A stretch of 64,000 nucleotides of DNA, taken from contig NZ_CP114901.1 of the NCBI RefSeq assembly GCF_027497175.1, positions 2,728,001-2,792,000 on the forward strand, given 5' to 3'. The notes beneath the pieces are model-generated. The model saw nothing but the letters and a program-made list of their open reading frames with translations, was not told the origin of the DNA and did no database searches. Positions 1-7,497 of this stretch are shown here, piece after piece. How positions within the stretch are numbered: position 1 is the stretch's first letter; every line of letters starts with the position of its first letter. The DNA comes from Verrucosispora sp. WMMD573. GTDB lineage: Bacteria > Actinomycetota > Actinomycetes > Mycobacteriales > Micromonosporaceae. The position numbers and the translations under genes were made by a program.

Positions 1-31
1 TGGAGGTGGGTGAGGCAGGTGGGTGGGTGGG

Positions 32-1201
32 TCAGATGAGGTCGCGGCGGCGGAAGAGGGCGAAGGCGGCGGCGCTGAGGCCGGCGGTGAGCAGCAGGAG
101 CACCGCCAGCGCCGGCTGCCAGGTCAGCGTGTAGCTGCCGTCGCAGTAGCCGTCGACGACGGTCCGGCAGGCGGTGCTGTCCCAGAATCTGGCCTCGCCG
201 GCCAGCCACGCGCCGACGTAGCTGGCGAGCATGAGCTGTTCGGGCCGGGCCACCTCCAGGATCTGCAACACGATCCGCCCACCCAGCTCCCACACGACCA
301 GGTACGCGGCCACCGCGCCGAGCGCCGCCGCCGTGTGCCGGCCCTCGTCGCGATGGCGAAGCCGATCGCCGCCGCGAGCAGCACCAGCGTCAACCCACGA
401 CCCCAGATCGCGCCCAACTCGGCCCAGAAGGCCGTGTTTGTCGGCCCGGGATAGCCGGCGACCTGCGCGATGACCCAGAAGGTGACGAGATAGGCGAGCG
501 TGGCGAGCACCGACACCGTCAGCACCGCACCGAGCAGCGTGCCGAGCTTGGCCCCGAGCACGGTCAGCCGGCGGGGTCGCCACAGCAGCAGGTTGACCAC
601 TCCGCCGGAGTTCAGGTCGGCGCCGATGTACGAGGCGCCGACCAGGAACCCGAAGAGCACCAGATATGCCACCAGGAAGTAGAGCAGCGGCTCGGCCTGG
701 CGGGTGAAGCTCGTCAAGTATCAGCAACTCGGGTCGCTTGAGCAGGGCCGAGGCCACCGCCAGTCGCTGCTTCATGCCAAGCGAGTAGCCCTTGACCCGC
801 TCGTGGCCCCGGTCGGCCAGGCCAACCTGCTCCAGCACCTCGTCGACCCGGGTGACCGGTACGCCGCCGGCGAGGGCCAGCAGCCGTAGCGTCCGGTAGC
901 CGGTGAAGTTGCCGTAGAACTGCGGGCTCTCCACGATCGCACCGACCCGGCCGGCGACCTGGGGCAACTGCTCCGGCGCGCTGGCGCCGAGCACCCGCAT
1001 CCGCCGCCCGTCGTCGGCGCGAACGAGACCGAGCAGCGCGCGCAGGGTGGTCGTCTTTCCCGATCCGTTCGGCCCGAGGAAGCCGTGCACCTGGCCGGCC
1101 TCGACCAGCAGATCGAAGCCGTCGACCGCGACCCGTCGCCCACGGCGCAGGCTGTAAAAGGTCTTCCGGAGACCTTCGATCTCGATGACCCCACTGGTCA
1201 T
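32..1201 (-). pseudogene. Decayed ABC-2 ATPase and permease, fused by deletion and frameshifted
   Basis: The 5' part (about 1201 down to 715) reads as an ABC exporter ATPase, with Walker A GPNGSGKTT, signature YSLGMKQRL and Walker B LLILDE. A GGAGG sits 8 nt before the ATG. Straight after Walker B the frame is lost. A different frame then encodes the membrane segments of an ABC-2 permease (from about 717: LLYFLVAYLVLFG, then a long hydrophobic stretch). Near 345 the permease changes frame again, back to the first frame, and ends in a normal hydrophobic tail FALFRRRDLI. The ATPase therefore lacks its D- and H-loops and the permease lacks its N-terminus. I infer one internal deletion joining two adjacent genes plus a single-base indel. 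Two base-calling errors plus a real deletion would look the same. Confidence 0.75.
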
Positions 1202-1303
1202 GGGTGGTCCTCCGGGTGGGGTGAGCAACGACACGGCGCCTCACCCCACGGCGGCGACGCCCGCCCGTGGGGGCACCACGGGCGTGCGTGGTTGGATGGA
1301 CTG

Positions 1304-2146
1304 GTGACTGGTGACCTGATCCCTGGCGCCGCCGGCGCCGCACCCGCCCCCTCGCCCGTGGACGCGGATCTGGTGGTCAGCCTCGACGGCGTCGCCGTAC
1401 GCCGGTCCGGCACCGCCCTGCTGCACGACGTCGACTGGCGGGTGGAACTGGACGAGCGCTGGGTGGTGCTGGGGCCCAACGGCGCCGGCAAGACCACCCT
1501 GCTCAACATCGCCTCCGGACGCCTGCACCCGACCACCGGCACCGCGCACGTGCTGGGTGAGCGGATCGGCCGCACCGACGTCATGGAGCTGCGGACCCGG
1601 ATCGGCCTGTCCACCGCCGCGCTGGCCGAGCGGTTGCCCGCCCAGGAGCGGGTCGTCGACGTGGTGATGACCGCCGCCTGGTCGGTGGTCGGTCGGTGGC
1701 GGGAGAGCTACGACCCGGCCGACGAGGCCCGCGCTCGGGCGTTGCTCGACCAACTGGGCGTCAGCGCGTTGGCCGACCGGGCGTACGGCACCCTGTCGGA
1801 GGGGGAGCGCAAGCGGACGCAGATCGCCCGGGCGCTGATGACCGACCCGGAGCTGCTGCTGCTCGACGAGCCGGCGGCCGGGCTGGACCTGGGCGGCCGG
1901 GAGGACCTGGTCGCCCGCCTGGCCGGCCTGGCGCAGGATCCGGACGCGCCGGCGTTGGTGCTGGTCACCCACCACGTCGAGGAGATTCCCCCCGGGTTCA
2001 CCCACGCGCTGCTGCTGCGCGACGGCGCCGTGATGGCGCAGGGCCTGCTGCGGGACACTCTCACCGCCGACAACCTCACCAAGACCTTCGGGCTGCCGCT
2101 GCTCGTCGAGCGCAACGGCGACCGCTACACCGCTCGCGCCGCCTGA
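1304..2146 (+). CDS. ABC transporter ATP-binding protein (stand-alone)
   Basis: This is a complete single-domain ABC ATPase of about 280 residues. It shows Walker A GPNGAGKTT near residue 57, signature LSEGERKR near 164, Walker B LLLLDEP near 187, and an H-loop in VTHHVEEIP. No permease lies beside it on this strand, and the divergent transporter at the window start is broken, so its partner is unknown. The domain order and the THHVEE segment resemble ModF/YbbA-like cytoplasmic ABC proteins. The start is uncertain: GTG 1304 is used, GTG 1358 is in frame and leaves the fold intact. It is followed after 30 nt by ribokinase. Confidence 0.85.
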   Translation: MTGDLIPGAAGAAPAPSPVDADLVVSLDGVAVRRSGTALLHDVDWRVELDERWVVLGPNGAGKTTLLNIASGRLHPTTGTAHVLGERIGRTDVMELRTRIGLSTAALAERLPAQERVVDVVMTAAWSVVGRWRESYDPADEARARALLDQLGVSALADRAYGTLSEGERKRTQIARALMTDPELLLLDEPAAGLDLGGREDLVARLAGLAQDPDAPALVLVTHHVEEIPPGFTHALLLRDGAVMAQGLLRDTLTADNLTKTFGLPLLVERNGDRYTARAA

Positions 2147-2176
2147 GGCGACGCCCGCCACCCTCGGGAGGTGCCC

Positions 2177-3076
2177 GTGCCACAGACCCGCGTCGTGGTG
2201 GTGGGCAGCGCCAACATGGACCTGGTCGCCACCGCCGAGGCGCTGCCCCGTCCGGGGGAGACCAGGCTCGGCACCGACTTCGTCACCGTGCCCGGGGGCA
2301 AGGGGGCCAACCAGGCCATCGCCGCCGCGAGAGCCGGTGCCGCCAGCGTCTTCCTGGGCGCGATCGGCTCGGACGCCTTCGGGGTGACCCTGCGCGCCCG
2401 GATCACCGCCGCCGGGGTCGACACCAGTCAGCTGCGCACCACCTACGGCGCATCCGGGGTGGCCCTGGTCATGGTCAACGCCGAGGGCGAGAACGCGATC
2501 CTGGTGACTCCGGGAGCCAACGCGTCACTGACCGACCTGACCGAGACCGAACTCGACGCCGTCCGCGACGCCGACGTCCTGGTCGCGCAGCTGGAGATCC
2601 CGGTGGAGACGGTGACCCGAGCGGCAGTGGCCGCCCGCGCCGCCGGTACCCGGGTGGTGCTCAACGCGGCACCGGCCGTGCCGCTTCCGCCGGAGCTGCT
2701 CGCCGCCGTGGACGTGCTGGTCGTCAACGAGAGCGAGGCGCAGGCGTACACCGGACGAGGTCGGGAGGACCCGCGTGCGCTGCTCGACCTGGTGCCCCGG
2801 GCGGTGTTGACCCTCGGCGCGCAGGGCGCCTGGTACGGCGACCGGGACGGCGCGGCGGTGCACGTGCCGGCGGTGAGGGTGGACACGGTCGACTCGACGG
2901 CCGCCGGTGACGCCTTCACCGGCGCGCTCGCGGTGGCCTGGGGTGAGGGCCGCGACCTGGCGGACGCGGTGCGCTGGGCCTCGGCCGCCGGTGCCGGCTG
3001 CGTACGCCGGCTCGGCGCCAGCGTCTCGCTGCCGCACCGGGTCGAGATCGACCAGCTGTACGTGCCCGCTCCCTGA
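2177..3076 (+). CDS. rbsK: Ribokinase (PfkB carbohydrate kinase family)
   Basis: The protein phosphorylates ribose (or a related sugar) with ATP to ribose 5-phosphate in the cytoplasm. The N-terminal PfkB signature is visible as NMDLV followed by PGGKGANQA near residues 39-47. The C-terminal signature DSTAAGDAF carries the catalytic Asp near residue 245. Length of about 299 residues matches the family. GTG 2177 follows GGGAGG with good spacing; GTG 2171 overlaps that site and is less likely. No ribose transporter adjoins it, so the substrate is assigned from family resemblance. It converges on the GlxA-type regulator with a 43-nt gap. Confidence 0.88.
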   Translation: MPQTRVVVVGSANMDLVATAEALPRPGETRLGTDFVTVPGGKGANQAIAAARAGAASVFLGAIGSDAFGVTLRARITAAGVDTSQLRTTYGASGVALVMVNAEGENAILVTPGANASLTDLTETELDAVRDADVLVAQLEIPVETVTRAAVAARAAGTRVVLNAAPAVPLPPELLAAVDVLVVNESEAQAYTGRGREDPRALLDLVPRAVLTLGAQGAWYGDRDGAAVHVPAVRVDTVDSTAAGDAFTGALAVAWGEGRDLADAVRWASAAGAGCVRRLGASVSLPHRVEIDQLYVPAP

Positions 3077-3119
3077 CCGGATCAGCGCCGCTCGGCCGGG
3101 CTCGGCCGCCCCGCCCGGC

Positions 3120-4124
3120 TCACCTGCGCGGCGGCGTCACCGGTACGGAACGCGCGGCGGCGTCACCGGTACGGAACGCGCGGCGGTACGCCGACGGTGA
3201 GGTCCGCATCGCCCGGGTGAAGTGGTGACGGTAGGTGACCGCGGCGTCGAAGCCGACGGCCGTGGCGATCTGCCCGACCGGTGCATCGGTCGTTTCCAGC
3301 AGCGCCAGGCTGGCCCGCACCCGTTGCTCGACCAGCCACCGGATGGGGCTGGTGCCGGTGGCTCTCGCGAAATGCCGCAGGTAGGTACGGGTCGACATGT
3401 GCGCCTGGCGGGCCAGCCGGGCCACCGTGAGCGGCTCCGTCAGGTGGGCCAGCGCCCAGTCGAGGCTGCCGGCGATCCGGTCGTCGTCCGGGTCCAGCGT
3501 CACCGGCGCCTCGATGAACTGGGCCTGGCCGCCGTCGCGGTGCGGCGGAATCACCAGCCGGCGGGCCACCGCGTTGGCCACGACCGAGCCGTGGTCCCGT
3601 CGCACCACGTGTACGCACAGGTCAAGGCCGGCGGCGCTGCCAGCGCTGGTGAGGATGTCCCCGTCGTCGAGATACAGCACCTCGGCGTCGACCGTGACCC
3701 GTGGGTACCGGCGGGCCAGCAGGTCCGCGTACCGCCAGTGGGTGGCGGCCCGTCGACCGTCGAGCAGCCCGGCACCGGCCAGCGCGAAGGCGCCCGAACA
3801 GATGGACAGCAGCCGGGCCCCGGCTCGGTGGGCCAGACGCAGCGCCGCGACCAGTTCCGGCGACGGTGTGCCGTGCACGTCGGGCACGCCGGGAACGATG
3901 ACGGTCGCGGCGGCGGCCAGCACGTCGAGGCCGTACGGGCTGTGCAGGCTGGCGCCGCCGAGCAGCGGAACGGGGCCAGGCCGTTCCGCGCAGAGTCGCA
4001 GGTCGTACCAGGGCACGTCGAGTTCCGGCCGGGGCAGCCCGAAGACCTCCGTGACGATGCCGGTCTCGAAACCCGACATACCGGGGTACGCGAGCACGGC
4101 CACGCTACGGTCGACCGGTTCCAT
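3120..4124 (-). CDS. GlxA-family transcriptional regulator (DJ-1/PfpI plus AraC HTH)
   Basis: The first roughly 200 residues form a DJ-1/PfpI (glutamine amidotransferase-like) sensor domain, with SICSGAFALAGAGLLDG at the nucleophile-elbow position. The C-terminal third is an AraC-type double helix-turn-helix (ARQAHMSTRTYLRHF and TAVGFDAAVTYRHHF). Such proteins usually sense a small metabolite and activate a neighbouring operon. The divergent gene here encodes a rhodanese-like protein and shares a 72-nt promoter gap, so it is the likely target. The extreme C-terminus is altered by a 26-bp tandem duplication (3126-3177), which changes frame and sets the present stop. Confidence 0.87.
   Translation of the reverse strand: MEPVDRSVAVLAYPGMSGFETGIVTEVFGLPRPELDVPWYDLRLCAERPGPVPLLGGASLHSPYGLDVLAAAATVIVPGVPDVHGTPSPELVAALRLAHRAGARLLSICSGAFALAGAGLLDGRRAATHWRYADLLARRYPRVTVDAEVLYLDDGDILTSAGSAAGLDLCVHVVRRDHGSVVANAVARRLVIPPHRDGGQAQFIEAPVTLDPDDDRIAGSLDWALAHLTEPLTVARLARQAHMSTRTYLRHFARATGTSPIRWLVEQRVRASLALLETTDAPVGQIATAVGFDAAVTYRHHFTRAMRTSPSAYRRAFRTGDAAARSVPVTPPRR
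3126..3177. repeat. Perfect 26-bp tandem duplication at the 3' end of the GlxA-type gene
   Basis: Two identical 26-nt units run 3126-3151 and 3152-3177, and a third partial copy of 9 nt follows. Because 26 is not a multiple of three, the second copy is read in another frame. Without it the protein would have a different and slightly longer tail ending near 3078. Confidence 0.9.
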
Positions 4125-4196
4125 GGCCGGATGTTAGCGGAGTACGGCGTTGTCGCCACTCGTGCCACCGGCCGACGTCGGTCGATGATCCAGGGC

Positions 4197-4655
4197 ATGA
4201 CCCGAGCCTTCGCCGTACCGGCTGCCGATCCGTCCACCGCCGTCGCCCACTTCCTCGCCCGACTGCGCTTCGAGACCGACGTCGCCGACGTGCACACCGA
4301 TCTCACCGCCGGCGTGCCCGACCTGGTCGTGGTCGACTCGCGCGGCGACGCGGCCTGGGCGCAGGGTCACCTGCCCGCCGCGGTACACCTGCCCACCGAA
4401 CTGATCGCCGAGCGGGCCGCCGGGGCGGTGCCGGCCGGCGCGCGCGTGGTCACCTACTGCTGGGGGCCCGGGTGTGACGGCGCCACCCGGGCCGCGCTGG
4501 AATTCGCCCGGCTCGGCTACCCGGTCAAGGAGATGCGCGGCGGCTACGAGTACTGGGTCCGGGAGGGCCTGCCCGTGGTGACCGCCACCGGACTCACCCA
4601 CCGGCCGGTCGACGACCTGACCGCCCCACGCACCGCCGTCGCCTGCGACTGTTGA
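4197..4655 (+). CDS. Rhodanese-like domain protein
   Basis: This is a single rhodanese domain of 152 residues. It has the family's VVDSRGDAAWAQGHLPAAVHLP segment (CDC25-like acidic/His motif) near residues 40-62. The active-site loop is YCWGPGCDGA, with the catalytic Cys near residue 87, and the domain ends in GGYEYWVREGLPV. Such proteins transfer sulfane sulfur or act as redox partners; substrate unknown. The protein ends in ACDC, an extra Cys pair. ATG 4197 is used; ATG 4185 is in frame four codons upstream. It is divergent from the GlxA-type regulator, which may control it. Confidence 0.85.
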   Translation: MTRAFAVPAADPSTAVAHFLARLRFETDVADVHTDLTAGVPDLVVVDSRGDAAWAQGHLPAAVHLPTELIAERAAGAVPAGARVVTYCWGPGCDGATRAALEFARLGYPVKEMRGGYEYWVREGLPVVTATGLTHRPVDDLTAPRTAVACDC

Positions 4656-4730
4656 CCGCTGGCGACCACCCGGCCCGTCCAGCGGACACGGCCCGGCCCC
4701 GGCCGAACCGGCGGGGCGCGGGCCGGCTGG

Positions 4731-5402
4731 TCAGCCGGCGTCGTCGTTGAGCTTCTCGCCCCGCCTGCGCAGCATCGACAGGCCGGGGATGCCCGCCACC
4801 GCGAGCTTGAGGTCCCGGGTCACGTCGAGCAGGTCGTGCAGGTCCGGGCCGACCCGGTCCAGGGTGGCCAGGATCGGCAGGACGTCGGCGGTGAGGTGCT
4901 GCCGCAGCTTCGGCAATTCGTCGACCAGCCGGACCGCCGCGGTCACCTCCTCGTGGCTGAGCTGCTCGACGAAGTGGCTGGCCATCGGGGCGGCCCGGCG
5001 CAGCGCCGGTTCGTACGCCTTCAGCAGTTCGGCAGCGGTGGCGGCGGCCTCCGCCGCCGTACCCACGGTCTCGGCGGCCCGCCCGGCCACCGACCGCGCC
5101 GACTCCACGACGACGGCCGCCGCTGCGGCCACCTCGGTGGCATTGTCCACGGCAGCGGTGGCGGCGGCACTGATCACCGCGACCTCACGGACCGCCACCT
5201 CGGCGTCGACGACCATCTGGTCGGTCCGGTCCAGGGTCTGCTCGACCCGGTCCACCACGCCGTTGATCCGGGACAGCAGCGCCTCCACCTCGTCGAGCAC
5301 CGCGAACGCGCGGGCCGGGATGGCGGCGAAGGACGCGGCCTGGTCGAGGGCAGAACGGGTGAGACCGAGGACCGCGGTCGGCCGGGGAAGGGGGAGTGCC
5401 AT
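4731..5402 (-). CDS. Hypothetical Ala-rich coiled-coil protein
   Basis: The 223-residue protein has no enzyme motif that I recognise. Residues about 40-140 are Ala-, Val- and Glu-rich heptad-like sequence (VDRVEQTLDRTDQMVVDAEVAV and onward), which should form a long coiled coil or amphipathic helical bundle. The C-terminus contains a GIPGLSMLRRRGEKL tail. No signal peptide or membrane segment is evident. The pattern is reminiscent of chemotaxis-receptor-like or apolipophorin-like helical proteins of actinobacteria, but I assign no function. It lies upstream of (4731 side facing) a converging rhodanese gene and 46 nt from a DUF6232 gene on the same strand. Confidence 0.7.
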   Translation of the reverse strand: MALPLPRPTAVLGLTRSALDQAASFAAIPARAFAVLDEVEALLSRINGVVDRVEQTLDRTDQMVVDAEVAVREVAVISAAATAAVDNATEVAAAAAVVVESARSVAGRAAETVGTAAEAAATAAELLKAYEPALRRAAPMASHFVEQLSHEEVTAAVRLVDELPKLRQHLTADVLPILATLDRVGPDLHDLLDVTRDLKLAVAGIPGLSMLRRRGEKLNDDAG

Positions 5403-5448
5403 GGGATCAAGTGTGCGTCGGGCGGGCCAGCACCGCCCGACGACGGGT

Positions 5449-5931
5449 TCAACCATCGCCCTGCTGCTCGACGGCGCGCTGCACCGCCCGGTAGATCTGG
5501 CCGAACCGCAGCGCGTCCGGTGTGCGTAGCACCAGCACCTCCTGCCGCCGGTACTGCACCCACAGCTCCAGGACCCGGTTGCCGCGCTCGTAGGAGCGGT
5601 CCAGCCAGCCGAGGGGTATCTCCAGGAACGGGACGAAGGCGAGCGGCACGATGACGCACGCGGCGAGCACGACCAGCGCCGGCAGCCACTCGCCCCGGTC
5701 CTGTGCGGACCAGGCCAGCGAGAGCACACAGACCAGCCCCACCAGTGGGGGCAGCGACAGCAGCAGCACCAGGACGCCCCGACCGATGACCCGCCCTCGT
5801 ACGGCGAGGGTGGTGCGCCCCTTGGCATGCCAGACGTAGGTGACCTCGGTGATCGGAATGACGTGCCCACCGGCCCGGATCGCCTCGGAGGTCACCTGCA
5901 CCGCGTCGTCCCGGTAATAGAGCGCCATCAC
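5449..5931 (-). CDS. DUF6232 family membrane protein
   Basis: The protein is about 160 residues. It starts with a beta-rich segment (YYRDDAVQVTSEAI, then a Trp-containing VTYVWHAKG), followed by two membrane helices (VLVLLLSLPPLVGLVCVLSL and ALVVLAACVIVPLAFVPFL). The C-terminus is soluble and contains RTPDALRFGQIYRAVQRA. That tail is shared almost exactly with the upstream paralogue at 5977-6453. Family function is unknown. It is likely co-transcribed with the paralogue (45-nt gap). The start may be either of two adjacent Met codons. Confidence 0.8.
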   Translation of the reverse strand: MMALYYRDDAVQVTSEAIRAGGHVIPITEVTYVWHAKGRTTLAVRGRVIGRGVLVLLLSLPPLVGLVCVLSLAWSAQDRGEWLPALVVLAACVIVPLAFVPFLEIPLGWLDRSYERGNRVLELWVQYRRQEVLVLRTPDALRFGQIYRAVQRAVEQQGDG

Positions 5932-5976
5932 TAAGCTTAAGCACCGTTGGGCAACGTGGTGCTGTCGTGCCGTCGC

Positions 5977-6453
5977 TCAGCGTCGACGGGGTGGTATCGG
6001 GCGGCCGACCTCCATGGCGCGTTGCACGGCGCGGTAGATCTGCCCGAACCGCAGCGCGTCCGGGGTGCGGAGCAACTGCACCGGGCCGCCCCGCCAGCGG
6101 ATCCAGACTTCCCGCTGCCGGCTGCCCCGGGCGTAGGAGCGGTCGAGGTGTTCGAAGAGGAAGTCGGCGACCGGCCCGATCGCCAGCCCGACCAGCACGG
6201 ACGCCCCGACGATGGCGATCGTCACGGTTGCCGACCGGTCCAGCCGGATGGCCAGCGCGACTCCGGCAGCGGCGGCCACCAGCGGGGCGACGAGCGCGGC
6301 GCCGATGGCACCCCGCCCGGCCAGCACCCGCCAGGAGCGGGTGCCGTGCTGGTGCCAGATCTCGCTGATCTCGGGCAGGGGGTAGACCCGGCCCTCGACG
6401 GTCACGGCGGCCGAGGTGACCCGCACCGACCGGTCGTCGTAGTAGGTGACCAC
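5977..6453 (-). CDS. DUF6232 family membrane protein (paralogue)
   Basis: This 158-residue protein has the same architecture as its neighbour: N-terminal YYDDRSVRVTSAAV strand region, a WHQHGTRSW motif, two hydrophobic segments, and the conserved C-terminal RTPDALRFGQIYRAVQRA. GTG 6453 is chosen because GAGAGG precedes it by 6 nt. Overall the two proteins are clearly homologous but diverged in the membrane segments, so the tandem duplication is old. Function unknown. It is divergent from the enoyl-CoA hydratase gene. Confidence 0.8.
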   Translation of the reverse strand: MVTYYDDRSVRVTSAAVTVEGRVYPLPEISEIWHQHGTRSWRVLAGRGAIGAALVAPLVAAAAGVALAIRLDRSATVTIAIVGASVLVGLAIGPVADFLFEHLDRSYARGSRQREVWIRWRGGPVQLLRTPDALRFGQIYRAVQRAMEVGRPIPPRRR

Positions 6454-6646
6454 GGAACGCCTCTCGCCGTGCCCGTGCGTCCCGCCGGGGTGCGGCGACG
6501 GCGTCGTGGCGCGGCCAGCGCGCGGCTCGGGTTGACGAGGGTTCATCGTGCGACTCCCGACTGACGGGGCTGGCACCAGACTACTTACCCCAACGACCCG
6601 GGTCGTAAGGTTGGCACGCGACTTCGACGAGGAAGTGAGGCTCAGC

Positions 6647-7420
6647 GTGGGCGAGTTCGTGCGGCTGGAGACCCGGGACGGCATCGGCACCATCCGGCTG
6701 GAGCGGCCGCCGATGAACGCCCTCAACACCCAGGTGCAGGAGGAGTTGCGCGCCGCCGCCACCGCCGCGACCGCCGACGACGGCGTCCGTGCGGTCATCG
6801 TGTACGGCGGCGAGAAGGTCTTCGCCGCCGGCGCGGACATCAAGGAGATGGCGGACATGTCCTACGTGGACATGGCAGGGCGGGCCGCCGACCTGTCGAG
6901 CGCGCTCGGCGCGATCGCCCGCATCCCCAAGCCCGTCGTCGCCGCGATCACCGGCTACGCCCTCGGCGGCGGCTGCGAACTGGCGCTGGCCTGTGACTGG
7001 CGGGTGGTGGCCGAGGACGCCAAGCTCGGCCAGCCCGAGATCAAGCTGGGCATCATCCCCGGTGCGGGAGGCACCCAGCGGCTCGCCCGGCTGGTCGGGC
7101 CGGCCCGCGCCAAGGATCTGATCATGTCGGGTCGGATGGTGGACGCGCCGGAGGCGTTGCGGATCGGCCTGGCCGACCGGATCGCCCCGGCGGCCGAGGT
7201 GTACGACACCGCGGTGGCGATGGTGCGGCCGTACCTGACCGGTCCGGTGCAGGCGCTGCGGGCGGCGAAGCTGGCCGTCGACGGTGGCCTGGACATGGAT
7301 CTGAACTCGGGTCTGGCCTGGGAGAGCCAGCTCTTCGCGGCGCTGTTCGCCACCGACGACCGGCGCGAGGGGATGGCGGCCTTCGTGGCGAAGCGCAAGC
7401 CGGACTTCACCGGACGCTGA
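6647..7420 (+). CDS. Enoyl-CoA hydratase/isomerase family protein
   Basis: The 257-residue crotonase-fold protein is the normal length for a short-chain enoyl-CoA hydratase, which adds water to trans-2-enoyl-CoA in beta-oxidation. The oxyanion-hole segments are FAAGADIKEM and GYALGGGCELALACD. The two Glu residues expected for hydratase catalysis are present in GCELAL and in GQPEIKLGIIPGAGG. GTG 6647 follows GTGAGG with 6-nt spacing. The next gene in the same direction is a thiamine-diphosphate enzyme (77-nt gap). Substrate chain length cannot be told from sequence. Confidence 0.88.
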   Translation: MGEFVRLETRDGIGTIRLERPPMNALNTQVQEELRAAATAATADDGVRAVIVYGGEKVFAAGADIKEMADMSYVDMAGRAADLSSALGAIARIPKPVVAAITGYALGGGCELALACDWRVVAEDAKLGQPEIKLGIIPGAGGTQRLARLVGPARAKDLIMSGRMVDAPEALRIGLADRIAPAAEVYDTAVAMVRPYLTGPVQALRAAKLAVDGGLDMDLNSGLAWESQLFAALFATDDRREGMAAFVAKRKPDFTGR

Positions 7421-7497
7421 GCGCGCCGAGAATGGTTCACATTCCTCCTACCGGCCAGTAGCGTGTGACTCCGGTCAGGCGACGAGAAGGAGCGGGA

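Noticed and set aside
2525..3037. Long minus-strand open frame across ribokinase
   Set aside because: It is the codon-position shadow of rbsK. The plus strand has complete PfkB motifs and a good ribosome site, and the minus frame has no recognisable domain.
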